Of a stretch of DNA of 64,000 nucleotides, positions 25,261 to 37,822 are shown one piece after another. Location: contig OY856413.1 of NCBI GenBank assembly GCA_963693085.1, forward strand, positions 468,394,379 to 468,458,378, written 5' to 3'. The number at the start of each line of letters is the position of its first letter. Positions within the stretch are counted from its first letter, which is position 1. The position numbers were made by a program, and so were the translations under genes. The stretch is from Alisma plantago-aquatica (Eukaryota > Streptophyta > Magnoliopsida > Alismatales > Alismataceae). The notes beneath the pieces are model-generated. The model was not told the DNA's origin. It saw nothing but the letters and a program-made list of their open reading frames with translations, and did no database searches.

Positions 25261-27365
25261 AATGCCTCTTCAAGAAAGAGTTTGGTAGCAATTTTTTTTT
25301 GGTGAAGCAAATTTACTATGGTCTCTTTTTATTTAAAAAATATATTTTTTCAGAATGAAGCTATGCCTGAAATCTAGTTGCATTTAGAGTTTTCATTTAT
25401 GTGTTATCAGTTTTTAAAGAGAGGAAACTAGACAGAAGTTGTCTTGGTATTTGACAATTTTATTAAATTGGGACATTTAAGACCTTGTAAAATAACACTA
25501 AAAGAAGAAATATATTATATAGTCAAAGTGTAGATTTATTTTTCATTAGTAGTGGAAGACTATTTTTGAATAAAGATAGATGCATGCCAATCGATATTAG
25601 AGCTTGCACACTCCCCTATGCATTAACTAAATCATATTTCTTATAACTTAAGCTAAGAAAGACCTAAAATATACAATGGTGAAAGTGATATATTGAATAT
25701 TGAGCATAAAGGGTCCTGGATAGTAATCACCTGTTCTCTATGTAGATATGATGGATGAGGTTCCCCACTCTACCTAGACTTTGTAGTTCTAGAAATGGAC
25801 CTAAAGGTTTCTCTATTGACACCCTAGAGAGTCTTTCCACTGAGGATTACCTTAAGCCACCCGTGCAGAACGAGTAGGGTGACTTCCCATGATTTTTTCA
25901 CTCTAGTAATATATCTTAACTTGAGCCTTGTAATCCCTATTGTGGGTAGACTTAGATGGGAAAATTAAAATTCAACTTAATTCATTAAATTTGTCAAAAG
26001 TTGTAAGTTTTCCATGATCTGACTTTTTGACTTGAAAATCCATTATGAGAATGGTAGGTACTCTTTGAATAATGTAACCATACCGGCTCTATTATGATTG
26101 TTTATTCCAAGTGAGAGAACCTATACGTAATCTCTTGTAGTTAAAAGATCCCTATTGTCTATAATTCCTTTCAAGTAAATTCAACTTTCTAAATTTTGAG
26201 AGATATTAGACCTTGACCATATCTTAATACCGACTGGATATTGACGACTAAAAATTGATATGTTCATTCCTTATGGCTACTTAGTTCATCTTTAAGAGGA
26301 GATAATGAAATCATGAAAGTTGAATACTCCAAAAATTTTGAGCTTTGGTAGAATGATGATATGAATTGATTGATCCTTCCATATTCTTTGAGATAAATGG
26401 ATAACCATGATTCTATACCATATTCTCTTTTTTATTATTTTAATGGTATGGGTGTGCACATGACAATAAAATATTTTCAAAGGAAGTTTTGGAAATGGGG
26501 TCGTCAGATTGAGGACCCCCAGACCTAAACCACATCCATGTTTGGTTTATTTGGAAATAAGAAAAGTTGAATACTTATTGCCATTTAAATTCTCTGATCC
26601 AAAACTCAATGCTTGGAATATTTTTTAATCTCAAACCTTAACACGATGATAATGTTGAGGATAGTAATCTTGAATATATGCATAAGGTTTAGTTTCTACG
26701 CATACCTAGATATTGATCATTCATTAACCTCAAATATCCTTGAAGATGAAATTTATGTCGATATCTTAAAATATTGCTAGATTGTTGTTTATGGATGAAT
26801 GATCAAATCAAGGGTCTAAATAGGAATCAAAACCCTAACCTTATACATTTAGACCATGATATTTCATACAACATCTTGATCTTTGATCTACTTTTTACTC
26901 GATCAAGATCTGATTTGAAACATGAGTCTACACTTTAATCAGAGAACTTTATCTCATCAATCTGCAATTTCATCATCTAATGTTTGATCTATGACCCTAG
27001 TATCAGAGCTGAATTCTTGTTGAAATTTAAACCTCAAATGTCTTTTGGACGAGAATAATGTTGATGATGGTGTCAACCTTTAGTAAGTCTTGATACCCTA
27101 ACCTTGAACATTTGACCAATGAAATTTTATCGTGACCCTCAATTATGATCATACTTGTAATTGATGTGACTTGCATCAGACTTACACTAGAAGTCAATTA
27201 GCTATGATCTTTTGACATTAAACTAATCAATGCAATAGTAGGAGTGATTATTTTTACTACATCATGGCTATAACGCTGAGTATGGAAGAGAATATGACAT
27301 GGAATATATAGTCCCATTCCTTTGAGGTTATTTCAAATTTTGAGGAAAAATTGTTTTTAAAGAGG

Positions 27366-27640
27366 GAAGGATGTGGTAAAGTGGATTTTCACATATTAAT
27401 TTGTCAATTTAAATTTTTACCTTATTTTATACTCATTATTCCTTATTTGGACCCCAATTTTGAATAAATAATGAGATCAATGTTGACTCTTTATTTGGAC
27501 AAAAAAGGTATAAGAATGAGTTGGTAAATTTATATTGACTTATTGTCTTGTTGACCAATTCAAGGATTTTGGAATCAATAACACAATTTTCAAGAAGTTG
27601 AAAAGACATAGCATCACTTATGTGCTTCCGTAAGATTCTT
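27366..27640 (+). repeat. Right copy of the diverged direct repeat, with polypurine-like tract before it
   Basis: AAAGAGGGAAGGA directly precedes TGTGGTAAAGTGG at 27371, as a polypurine tract precedes a 3' LTR. The repeat pairs with 24897-25260. The full extent of the putative LTR cannot be fixed. Confidence 0.4.
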
Positions 27641-28299
27641 TGTTGAGAAACAAAAAGATTTTATTCATCTTGCACTCTTGATATAGGCAACAAATTAGGG
27701 TTTACTCTAATGATGCATGATTGCTATGTCTATCTATACACCTCAAACATGAACTTAGGGTAGGTATTCCATTGAAACTCGATGCCATGTCACCTTGATG
27801 ATGACCATTTTTATATTCCATGACACACCTATTTGAATTCCTTGTTTCACTAAATCACCATAAAGTTGTGTTTTATTTTCATCAGGCTTTTAAGTTTGAA
27901 AAAGTAAAGAAGATACTATACTAGAGTTGAGTCTTTATTAGTGACATATCTACAAGAAAAGACATGGTTTGACTCCATTAGAACCTTCCTTGGGTCATGG
28001 ATTATCTTAACAATTCCTCAGATGATTATATAGAGCTACACTTCAATAATGTATATGATGTCCACTATTTCTACACCTCCACCAAGATAGAAACCTATAT
28101 CATCATGAATGACAAAGATTGTGGTCTCTTTTGACATGCTTTTCAGAAATGATCATATCCACATAAAGTTTGATTGTTCTGAGGAGAAGTATGGTCCATT
28201 GGACTATCATTTGAGTTCATTTGTGTGATGGTGAAGGCATTATGTAAACTAGGTTTGCCAAACTGGCGTGATGTCTAACTAGTCTAACAACTTACTCTT

Positions 28300-30860
28300 A
28301 GGTATATTGTCTGTCCTTAAAAACCAATTTGCTTCTTGATTTCTAGATTTTCTCGATGGTGTTTGCCGACCATACTTGGTGGTTTGGATATTGATGCTTT
28401 CATTTGGATTCCTTGAGAACCACTCAGACGATGACAACCCATGTAAGAGTTTGAAGTTTGTAAATCTCTGAGGGTCGACCATACACTAGTAGTATAGGTG
28501 CATCCTTTTAACCTATAGAAAGTAGCTTTAGGTTGATCCCCACATCTTGGATAGAACAAAAATCCAAAGTCATGCCTCTCTTTTCCTTGGTAACATTGGT
28601 CAGTAGACATTCTTGTAAATCTCTCAACAATAAACATAGAGTGTTTTGTACAACTGGAATCTTCCCAATGTGGTTCCATCTTCCGGGAGTATTTTTGCAA
28701 TATCCTTTGATCAGACTATTCTTGACTCTTGTGGTTGATAAATAACCCTTTCGGTCCATGATGATCAACCACTAATCCTCTCCGACAAGGGGGTTAGGCG
28801 GGAACACATTCGTTATATTTGTGACTATGTTTCTTGTGAACCGGTGGCAAATAAAGTTTGAATCCAACTTTCCACTAAATCAACCATAGACATGATGTTA
28901 TGTCATTCAGTTCCTCCAAGATGACCCTTTCAGTGATTAGAGTCAGAGGATCTTTTCCAAACACCCAATTATCTTTTAAAAAAACTACTCGATCTCCACT
29001 TAACATCACTCTACCAATTCAGTTTTCCACCTTATGCTTTGTTTTGTTGATGAATTACCAAAGAGTATAGCATGTATATCATCCTTTGGTCACACTTTGT
29101 TGACAAGGCTTCCCTCCAAGAGATTTATGTGTGCAATATTCCTAGCAAGTGTGAGTTAACAATGCTTCATTATGGACACTGATTGGTTAACATCTAGACC
29201 ACATTTCTCCTTTGTTCCATGATTATGTTTCAAGATATTGTACTCAATTTTTCTTGTTCTTCATTGGATCCCTAGTGAAATTTCTAGTAATTTGATATAT
29301 TCTTGTGCTATCTCCACTGGTAGATGGGTTGTTTGCATTAGGTAAGTTTGGATGGAGTTTAGCACTAAATTTGCAAGGGTTACCCCATTAGAAAATGACA
29401 CAGTGTGATTTACCCACATGCCAATTTTGATTTTCATCGCATTGATGATGGAGAAGAAGAGATCTTAGTTAGCATGTGTATGTAGGATCGATACACCGAG
29501 GTGTTTCCCCAGATTTTTAGTTTGTGGAATACCTCATTTACTACTCGCTCTTTTTCTAGATATCATGTCAATGGTTTCCTAAAAAGTACAATATTGATTT
29601 CTCTTTAGCTAGGATTGGTACACCAAGATGTTTCCCCATATTTTCAATTTGTAGAATGTCTTGCTTACTACTCACTCTTCTTCTTGATATCATGTTGGTG
29701 CTTTGCTAGAAAATTACATTGTTGATTCTTGGTGAGAGATTGGCCACACTATATCATTACTCGTGCTTCATGAATTTAGGCTTCACCAAATAGGATGTTA
29801 TCATCAGCTAAACATGCATGTGAGAATGTAGGCCCTTGACGTGTAATTTTCAAAGGTTTCTAGTTTCTAGTTACTTCTTGTTGTGATATCTCTTAGCTTA
29901 GTCTATCTAGGTATAAATCAAAGAGACATAGTGATAATTTATCACCATACCTCACACCCCTTGTAGGTTTGAATGGTGGTAAAGTATCTTCACTCCAAGC
30001 AATTGCCATTTCTCCATACATGACTATATTCATTTTCAGATTGATTAGATTCTACAGTATTGTAAATCTTTTGAGTGTATTATAGACGAATGCCCACTTC
30101 ATCATGTCATAAACCATATACAGGTCTAACTTCATTGTCATAGTCTTCTTACATAATATCTTCACCTTCATTGATGAATCACTTCTTGCACCATGATTAT
30201 ATTGTCAGCTATATTTCCTTCCATGGATGAAATTACTCTGTGTTGATGCTACACAATTGACATAAGGTTTGATCCTTTCGACCAAAATCTTGGATAGGAA
30301 ATTTATAGTGAAATTATTCAAAGTGATAGGTAGTACATGAGAACAAGTCTCTGGCATTGTTGTCTTGGGAATGAGTAGTGTAGAGCTCACTATGATGTTG
30401 GGGATTTGATGACCTACAAAACCTTTTTTTGTAGTCAGACATAAAGAGTTTTTTTGTGTGGCTCTATTTATGTTGAATAAAGATTGCATCCACTCCAGCT
30501 GGACCCATGGTTTTTTAGGGTTCCTCTTGAGCAACACATCGTGTATCTCTACTTGTGATTGTGTTACAAAACATTGTAATTTTTGTTACTCTTGGAAGTC
30601 TAGGAAAGTTTCCAATGAAGTTTATTGAATAGGAGGTAAAATTACCAGTTTCCCCATTTATAAAGATGTTAAGGAAATTAATATGTATTATCATTATAAT
30701 AATCCCATTGTCTTCTTTGAAACATCTTAATTATATTTTAGTTTAGTAGTCAGATTCCTTCATCTTTTGGCCTTGATAAGAGATTGGAAGTATTAGTATT
30801 TCGATCATTGATTTCTATCCATTCATGCATGTAATATTTTACGTTAGACTAAATGACATT
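28300..30860 (-). mobile_element. Old LINE relic, reverse transcriptase region
   Basis: Minus-strand translation shows decayed LINE RT boxes in the right order. There is a P-K-K-P-W segment near 30515 where P-K-A-P-G-P is usual, then L-I-P-K-T near 30365, an L-x-x-I-L-V-E-R-I-K-P segment near 30285, a G-R-K motif near 30210, a Y-G-D box near 29945 and an A-D-D box near 29805. Stops and frame changes are frequent, so it is far older than the LINE at 19996-23730. The 3' part toward 28300 is placed by position more than by motif. Confidence 0.7.
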
Positions 30861-33774
30861 GAGTAACATTATATAAACAAAAATATAAACTATACTCTTG
30901 AGAAAATGTGAATAATGTGAATTAAACATTGAATACTTTCTATATCATATATCTTCATTTATATTTCTATTTATCACATGCATTACTATCATGGGTTGAA
31001 TGCGTTTTCCTTTGTCTCTATATTTCTCTCATAGAGCTTATGTGTCATGAAGGCTAAACTTCTCCAAGAGCTCATTGCTCACAAAGAGCATATGCACCAA
31101 GTGCTCTTTGCTCACACACAACTTATACATAATTGTACCAACAGGTGAATATGTTGGAAGGAACAACAAAATATCTTGTACTTAGAAATTACCCAAGAAC
31201 ATAATATCTTAGAGCATTAGTCTGACTTAACAAAGATGTGCATGTTATTGGTATAATCTTACATGACAAAAATATACTAAAAATCTGATTCACGGCCACA
31301 TATCATCATTAAAACATGAACTTGATAGCATTGTAATTGAACTCATAAAAATAAGAGAATAAAATCACTTTAACCATACTTGATACTAGGATTGCATGAT
31401 CCACCTATCAATGAAAGAAGATATCTATCTAGCTTTCCCAAGGTTTGTAGAAACCCTAAAGTCCTAAAATGAATATACTTTCCATTAATCATTATCTTGT
31501 TTAACATAAACATTACGGTAGGCCATTTTGGACAACATGAACCAATATAGTTGAATTAGGGCTTGATAACCATAAAATCAAGTTCCTATTTTCACATGTT
31601 TCCAAATATATTTTTGGGAAATTTTCTTATAAGAGAACAATATACAATGAATTTCATTAATTATGGCCCATTGGAAAACTCCATAACAAAATAATAAATT
31701 GAAATTAGCCATAGCAGGACCCTTTCCCAATTGGCATAGTCATTCCTAGCCACCTGGTCAAGATCCGCAAAAATCAAATGTGCATAAAACATCTCCTAAC
31801 ATTACAAAAAGTTGTCACAAGCCATGAAATGTGTGACAACATCAAAAAGACTAAAGTGAAATACCCAGAAAACAAAACTATGTGATCTTCGTCAACCAAC
31901 TACTGCAATTGATCCTTCTCAAACAAAGATCTCACAAGAAAATATTCAATTTTAGCTATTAAAATAAATCCCTCATGTTACGACATGATTTAGGGTGAGT
32001 TCCTTGCACTTTAGTAGAGAGAACGAGCATGACTTTGGCCGTTCTCGAGGTTAGGAGAACAAGGGAGATCCACCACCACGGAAGAGAAAAGGAGGAACAT
32101 GCAAAATGTGAATACAGAGAAACTGAAGTGCTACCTTAGTTCATAAACGACCCACGAAGATGATCGGGGTAAAACATTAGTAAGACGACGTTACGATCAC
32201 CGAAATAACTATTTGATTTTTCAAAAAAGCATGGAAGCTTGAAAAGGGGGAAAAGCATTATACTTGCAGTTTGGGTGAAATTGTAGAAGCTACAACTTTG
32301 TAGTAGTTTGGTTGAGCCCTAAGCATCCTTACTTGGTGTTGCAATGACAGATGTGATCTACCAAATCTTGAATCGCAGGTAGTCAACTAGGAAAAATGGA
32401 ATATAGCCCTAGGGAGATTGGGGAAAGGTGGGATTTGGGAATGGTCCTTGGAGGTGTGGTCATGGTTCATGGATATCCAATGATGCCTCTCGGATATCTT
32501 GTCTAAATAGTGGAGTCTAGTGAGATCATGTGGTGCTCAAGGCCCTCCAGAATAGGGACTCTCATCGACCTAGGTGTTTGGGGTATAGGTACCCTGAGAA
32601 TTCCAGATTGGGAGGACCGCAGAGACCTTTAGAGCACAAAATTGTCCTTGAGGGAGAGAGAGGGGATTTTGCTTGCCCAAAAAAGTCCCTAAAAGACGAG
32701 ACTATTGAGTCCAAAAAGGAGATAGGGACTAGGAGAGGGGGGTGACCTCATTCCACGGGTCCCCGAAAGGGTTAGAGAGTCTAAAAAAACTCTGACTCTG
32801 TGTGACATGTGATTTGGAATCAACTATAGGAAATTACAATAATCAGTATATTTAGGGGCTTACACTATAGAAAATCTACCTAAAATTATTTGAGGGTCAT
32901 ATAAGGTATGATTGGCCTCAAGTTTTGATCATAGGTGCATATAGGGGTCTAGAACATTTTTACATAGTTACTTTCCCAATTTAATGATCAAAAGGTGAGT
33001 TATTTTTTTGTTAGTATCACTTGTGTATAATAAATAAATTGAGATGATCCTCATCTGATATAACTTTTCCTTTATGGTCTCTTATGGTTTATTATAACTG
33101 TATTGGGTCTATTGGATGGAACTAGGACAATATGGGGAACTATGTATATTAATGGTGATGGGGATCCACTAAAGAGAGAGAAGATGCATTAAATTGGAAT
33201 TTAACTTATTTGGACATATTTCAAACAAATGTATATTGAATTAACTATCGTGATAAAAAGGGAAAGAGAGAGAAATTATTTTATTCATCTTTTATAATAT
33301 TCAAAATAAAGTTTCGATTTACATGGGTTGTTTGCATTGAGGTCCAAATTCGAATTTAATTATTCAAAAATTTCATTAGAAACCTTGCCTCATTTTAATC
33401 AAAATTTGGGATGTTATCAGGTAAAATGGCTCATCAATTTTGTGGCAATGACGTACAGATGAGGAGGAACTCATATCTAACAAGGAGCCATGCTAAAAAA
33501 AATCTGGTTTTATGGCTTATGATGATTTTATTGATGTTTATAAGTGAAGATGAACTCTCTTTTGTATGGAATTGGAAGATAAATCAAGGAGATTGAAATT
33601 TCTGATTCACATGCTTTCCATTGGCTTAGTATAGTTCATATTTTATGTACCATTTATATTGTCATGGATGTATAAGTATTGATGTCATGGTTGTTTTTTA
33701 TGTAGTAGGGTTCATAACTATACCCCTCAATATGCTTTGTAGATATCACATTCATCTAGAGTGGTGATTATCAA
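30861..33774. other. No gene seen
   Basis: AT-rich DNA with short frames only. A G-rich patch around 32640-32790 gives a 71-codon frame without recognisable similarity. I see no repeats or RNA genes here. Confidence 0.4.
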
Positions 33775-34640
33775 TAAAAGGTCTCTACCTTTTCCAAAAA
33801 TAAAAAAAATTGAGGTAGATTTTAATCTATAGATGTAACTATACTTCTAAATGGCCCTCAGGTTCAAAATTTGAATGAGTTTGATCTTATTACAACTAAG
33901 ATATGTGGAGTTAATTAAAAAATATCCTATAATAATCACTAATGCACGATCATTAGCACATTCAATAACTACATATTGTGGGATTTATTGATGGTATGAG
34001 TTTGTTGTAATGGGGTAAAAGTTGTTGTAGGTTGATCATTCTGGTCAACTATATAGGTGGATGAATGACATATACATATTTTAACAACTTACCTTGAAAG
34101 AAAATATGATTTTGACTCATAGTGAGTGATTATTTTGGAACCAAAATCAAAGTTTGACAAAGCGTGTTTCACTAGTGTGTGTGTGTGTGTTTCCAACTTT
34201 TTCAGAAAACTAGAACTCTAAGTCCGTGGATAGACATTTCAGATGACATTGATGATTTATCTTTCAATAGTGTGTGGATGGAATAGACATTAACTAAAAT
34301 CAAAGTCTGATTCAATAAAAGATCTCTACCTTTTCCAAAAACTAAAACAAAAAATTGACGTAGGTTGTTATCTATAGAAGTTAATTTATTTTTAAATAGA
34401 GTTTTGGCTCTCTACTCTCTAGTCTAAATTTGGAACGAGTTTGATCTTTTTAAAAGTAATATATTTGGAGTATTTTAAAAAAATATCGTATAATAGTCAC
34501 TAATGTGCATTCATGAGCGCATTTAATAAGTGCATATTGCTAGATTTGTTGGTGGTTTGAGTTTGTTGCAATAGGATGAAGGTTGTTGCAGGTTGACTTG
34601 TCAGGTTAACTATATAGGCATGGGTGAAAGACATTATACA
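33775..34640 (+). repeat. Imperfect tandem duplication, period about 540 bp
   Basis: The block beginning AATAAAAGGTCTCTACC (33775) recurs from 34314 and can be followed to about 34630 (GGTCAACTATATAGG versus GGTTAACTATATAGG). The second copy is interrupted at about 34640, resumes at 36016-36050, and is interrupted again by the CACTA element at 36051. A related third copy lies at about 56270-56535. Confidence 0.75.
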
Positions 34641-34665
34641 TATATATATATATATATACATATAT

Positions 34666-35059
34666 AGAGAGAGAGAATTAGGCTAGAATACACTCGAGTG
34701 TACATATCGCATTGTACACCTCAGTGGTGTTTGCCTATCTAGACCATATTATTGTAAAATCTAATCTATTAATTTTCATTATTACAATATTAATAGGCCC
34801 CACGTAAAATTTCAGTCTATTTGGATGAGTGTAAGGCATCACCTAAAAATAGCAAAATCGACACACAAAACTAATTTGAAATGTATGATGTTCCCCCCTT
34901 TAGATGCATAACCTATAAGTGTCCAAATGAGAAGAAATTTATTATGTCAGATGTTCATAAAATATTTAAGAAGATCAATGGTTCAAATTTTTATAATACC
35001 TACTTTATGATGAAAAACAACTGAGGTGTATAGCATCTCTAATACACTCGAGTGTATTT
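34666..35059 (+). mobile_element. MITE copy A in a TA tract
   Basis: It begins GAGAGAGAGAATTAGGCTAG and ends near the TACACTCGAGTGTA word at 35044. Its middle aligns in the same orientation with copy B (GACACACAAAACTAATTTGAA in A). It has no coding capacity and its right terminus is eroded. Confidence 0.7.
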
Positions 35060-35060
35060 A

Positions 35061-35103
<43 letters not shown>

Positions 35104-35114
35104 TATAGATACAT

Positions 35115-35494
35115 ATAGAGAGAGAGAGAGAACGAGCGGCTAGAATACACTTGAGCATACAGATCGCATGCTACACTCAAGTGACGTGTGCATATTAAGA
35201 CTATCTTTTTGCAAAACGTAAATCAATGATCTACATATACATTTTGAGCCCATTTGAATGAATGTAAGTCACTCATCCGATGACAATAAAATCAGCACAC
35301 AAAACTAATTTGAATATATAATTTTTACGGTCTTTATAACATGACCTATAAATGTCCAAATAGGTTCAAATTTTATATATGTGCTATTCACAAGATGTTT
35401 AAGAAAATCAACATATTAGATTTTAGAAGAAAAAAAATGTTGCATTATGAAAAACTAATTGAGTGTATTCTGCTATATTCGAGTATAATCTAGC

Positions 35495-35516
<22 letters not shown>
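35115..35516 (+). mobile_element. MITE copy B in TA tracts
   Basis: It begins with a GA run and GGCTAGAATACACTTGAG and ends with TATAATCTAGCC followed by a CT run, so the ends are inverted repeats. TA runs lie on both sides (35060-35101 and 35517-35559). Confidence 0.75.
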
Positions 35517-35558
<42 letters not shown>

Positions 35559-35575
<17 letters not shown>

Positions 35576-35984
35576 CAGAGACAGAGAGAGAGAGTCAGGC
35601 TAGAATACACTCGAGTGTATGTGGAGCAGAATACACTCAAGTAGTTTTTCATGATGTAATTTTTTTTTTGAAAATCCAATCCATTGATCTTCTTAAACAT
35701 CTCGTGAACAGCTCATATATAAAATTTGAGCCCATTTGGATATGTATAGCTCATGTTATGAAGACCACCAAAATTATACATTTCAAATTAGTTTTGTGCA
35801 TTGATTTTGTTGCCCTTGGATGAGTGACTTACACTCATCTTAATGGGCTAAAAATTTGTATGTAGCCTAGTTATAGTATGACAACGAAGATCAACGGTTT
35901 ACATTTTGCAAAAAATAGTCTTGATATGCAAACACACTTGAGTGTATTCGTGTGATCCGTACACTCGAGTGTATTCTAGCCTGA

Positions 35985-35998
<14 letters not shown>
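35559..35998 (-). mobile_element. MITE copy C, inverted relative to B
   Basis: The terminal inverted repeats are nearly perfect for about 35 bp: AGTCAGGCTAGAATACACTC at the left, and its reverse complement at the right end near 35960-35985. The middle matches copy B on the opposite strand (GTTTTGTGCATTGATTTTGT region near 35790 against the 35290 region). B and C together form a large inverted repeat around a TA microsatellite. Confidence 0.8.
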
Positions 35999-36018
<20 letters not shown>

Positions 36019-36050
36019 TGCTAACTTATCTGGAAAGAGAATATGATTTT

Positions 36051-36505
36051 CACTACTACAGAAACAACATTCAGTGTCACTTTTCTGGGCGTCGGTTATT
36101 TAGGAAAACCGACGCCTATAATATTAAACGTCATTAATCTAGGAAAACCGACGTCTATATTCGAAGACCAGCCAGACACGGGTACCGCTTTGTATTCAGT
36201 GTCGGCTGGGTATAACAAACCGACTCCTAAAATCGCCTACGAAATCCAATTTTTGAGCTAAAAAAATTTGGCCCCAAAGTGTCACATACAGCGGCGGTTG
36301 TTTAACTATTAACCGACGCCTATTTAAGATGGAAATTAGTGTGAAAAGTTCTACTTTCGGTGTCGGTTATCCTTTGATAACTGAAACTTATAATGGTTCC
36401 CGCCAAATAATTTAGGGTAAAGATTGTCTAATTGGACGTCAGTTTGTAAGGAACAACCGACGCCTAAGAGTTTAGGTGTCGTTTGTTTTTATAACCGACG
36501 CCGTT
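36051..36505 (+). repeat. 5' subterminal repeats of CACTA I
   Basis: The word GTCGGTT and its complement AACCGACGCC recur about a dozen times, often as close inverted pairs. In En/Spm such subterminal repeats bind the element-encoded TNPA protein. Similar words fill 55472-55930. Confidence 0.85.
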
Positions 36506-36842
36506 TACCAACTTAATATACCCACGAATAGCAACTGTTCCCCTTTCTTCTATTCCATCGCGAAGCAACTGTTCCCCTTTCTCTACTCTTGCTGTGTCGC
36601 CACCCGACCGCCCGCTGCTGCTCGCCGCCGACGCTGCCTGCTGCTCTTACTACCTGCTGCTTGCTCGTCGTCGACGCTGCTGCTGCTGCTCTGCGTCGCT
36701 TCCGCCGTCCTCCTTGGTGCCTCCACCGTTCTCTTTGCCCACCGGCTCCGTTCTCGCCTGACTGCTGACCGCCGCCTGCCTGCCTGCTACCCGCCGTAGC
36801 CTCCAGGTAGTCGTAGCCTCTTTTCTTCCTTCTCCCTAGCTC

Positions 36843-36960
36843 CTTACCAACAACAAACACGGTCGTGGCTGTGTTGGCCTACCACGGCCGTGCTGGGCCG
36901 TGCTGCCCAGCACGGCCGTGGTAGGCCAACACAGCCACAGCCGTGTTTGCTGTTGGTAAG
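36843..36960. repeat. GC-rich palindrome, 55-bp arms
   Basis: The arms 36843-36897 and 36906-36960 are inverted copies with 3 mismatches around an 8-base loop (CCGTGCTG). CACGGCCGTG sits in each arm and recurs in the 3' subterminal region near 55573-55635. It follows a CTG/CCG-rich stretch (36590-36800) that may be promoter or 5' leader of the CACTA I gene. Confidence 0.9.
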
Positions 36961-37125
36961 GATATGAACAAATCTTTATGTAATGCTTTATGTAAATTCT
37001 AGGATATGAACAAATCGTTTGCTTGCATATATTTGTACTTCTAATCCTAATGCTTGACCTAATTCAGTAAATTACATGTTGAAATAAGATTTAAACTTGT
37101 CCGTTCTAGCATCCAAATTTGATTT

Positions 37126-37206
37126 GATTAAACCCTAACATTGATGAAACCCTAACATCAATTGTGATGAAACCCTAACATTAATTGTGATGAAACCCTA
37201 ACATGT
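37126..37206 (+). repeat. Short tandem repeat with four telo-box words
   Basis: AAACCCTAACAT recurs four times, the later copies spaced by ATTGTGATG. AAACCCTA is the plant telo-box sequence. The position is before the first recognisable exon of the CACTA I gene. Chance amplification is as likely as function. Confidence 0.7.
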
Positions 37207-37225
37207 ACATATCTATTATTGTGTT

Positions 37226-37822
37226 TGTTGGCCTAGAAACTCGTCCAAGATTTACTCATTAGGAGTAAATCTTGGATAGTCCCCGGTTTGGGACGGTTCT
37301 TGAACACCTAATCTCACTTAGGATGTAAGTGTATAATGTGTATTGGGTTTTCGAGAAAATTTCAGTAGCATTTCCCCGTTTGTTCTCTAAGTATATATGT
37401 ACTTAGAGAACATCAGGGAAATACTGTTGAAATTTTCTTGAAAACCCAATACACATTATACACTTACTAGTGAGATTAGGTGTTCAAGGATGGGATAGGT
37501 GGTACACATTTATTATATATAAGATTGACATCATGTGTATGTTGGCCTAGAAACTCATCCAAGATTTACTCATTAGGAGTAAATCTTGGATAGTCCCCGG
37601 TTTGGGACTGTTCTTGAACACCTAATCTCACTTAGGATGTAAGTGTATAATGTGTATTGGGTTTTCGAGAAAATTTCGGTCGTATTTCCCTATTTGTTCT
37701 CTAAGTACATATGTACTTAGAGAACATCGGGGAAATGTTGTCAAAATTTTCTTGAAAACCCAATACACATTATACACTTACTAGTGAGATTAGGTGTTCA
37801 AGGATGGGATAGGTGGTACACA
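37226..37822. repeat. Tandem pair of foldbacks, period 314 bp
   Basis: TGTTGGCCTAG starts each unit at 37226 and 37540. Within each unit the left half (GAACACCTAATCTCAC...GTATTGGGTTTTC) is the inverse of the right half (GAAAACCCAATAC...GAGATTAGGTGTTC), so each unit folds on itself with arms of about 100 bp. The two units are nearly identical. Confidence 0.88.

Larger units (their letters stand above)
23731..28280. other. AT-rich intergenic DNA; possible remains of an LTR element
   Basis: No convincing gene. Two minus-strand frames (24094-23882 and 24606-24373) have no domain I recognise. Around 26600-27150 an imperfect tandem duplication is visible (ACCCTAACCTT...CATTT words at about 26830 and 27105). 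A tRNA-Met-like word GTATCAGAGCTG is at 26999-27010. Confidence 0.4.

Noticed and set aside
34620..36018. TA and GA tracts as a possible scaffold or origin element
   Set aside because: They are explained by MITE insertion borders and ordinary microsatellites; no further signal is present.
36513..36860. 115-codon minus-strand frame rich in Arg, Ala and Gly
   Set aside because: It comes from CTG/CCG-rich simple sequence in the CACTA I leader. It has no domain and its opposite strand is equally open.
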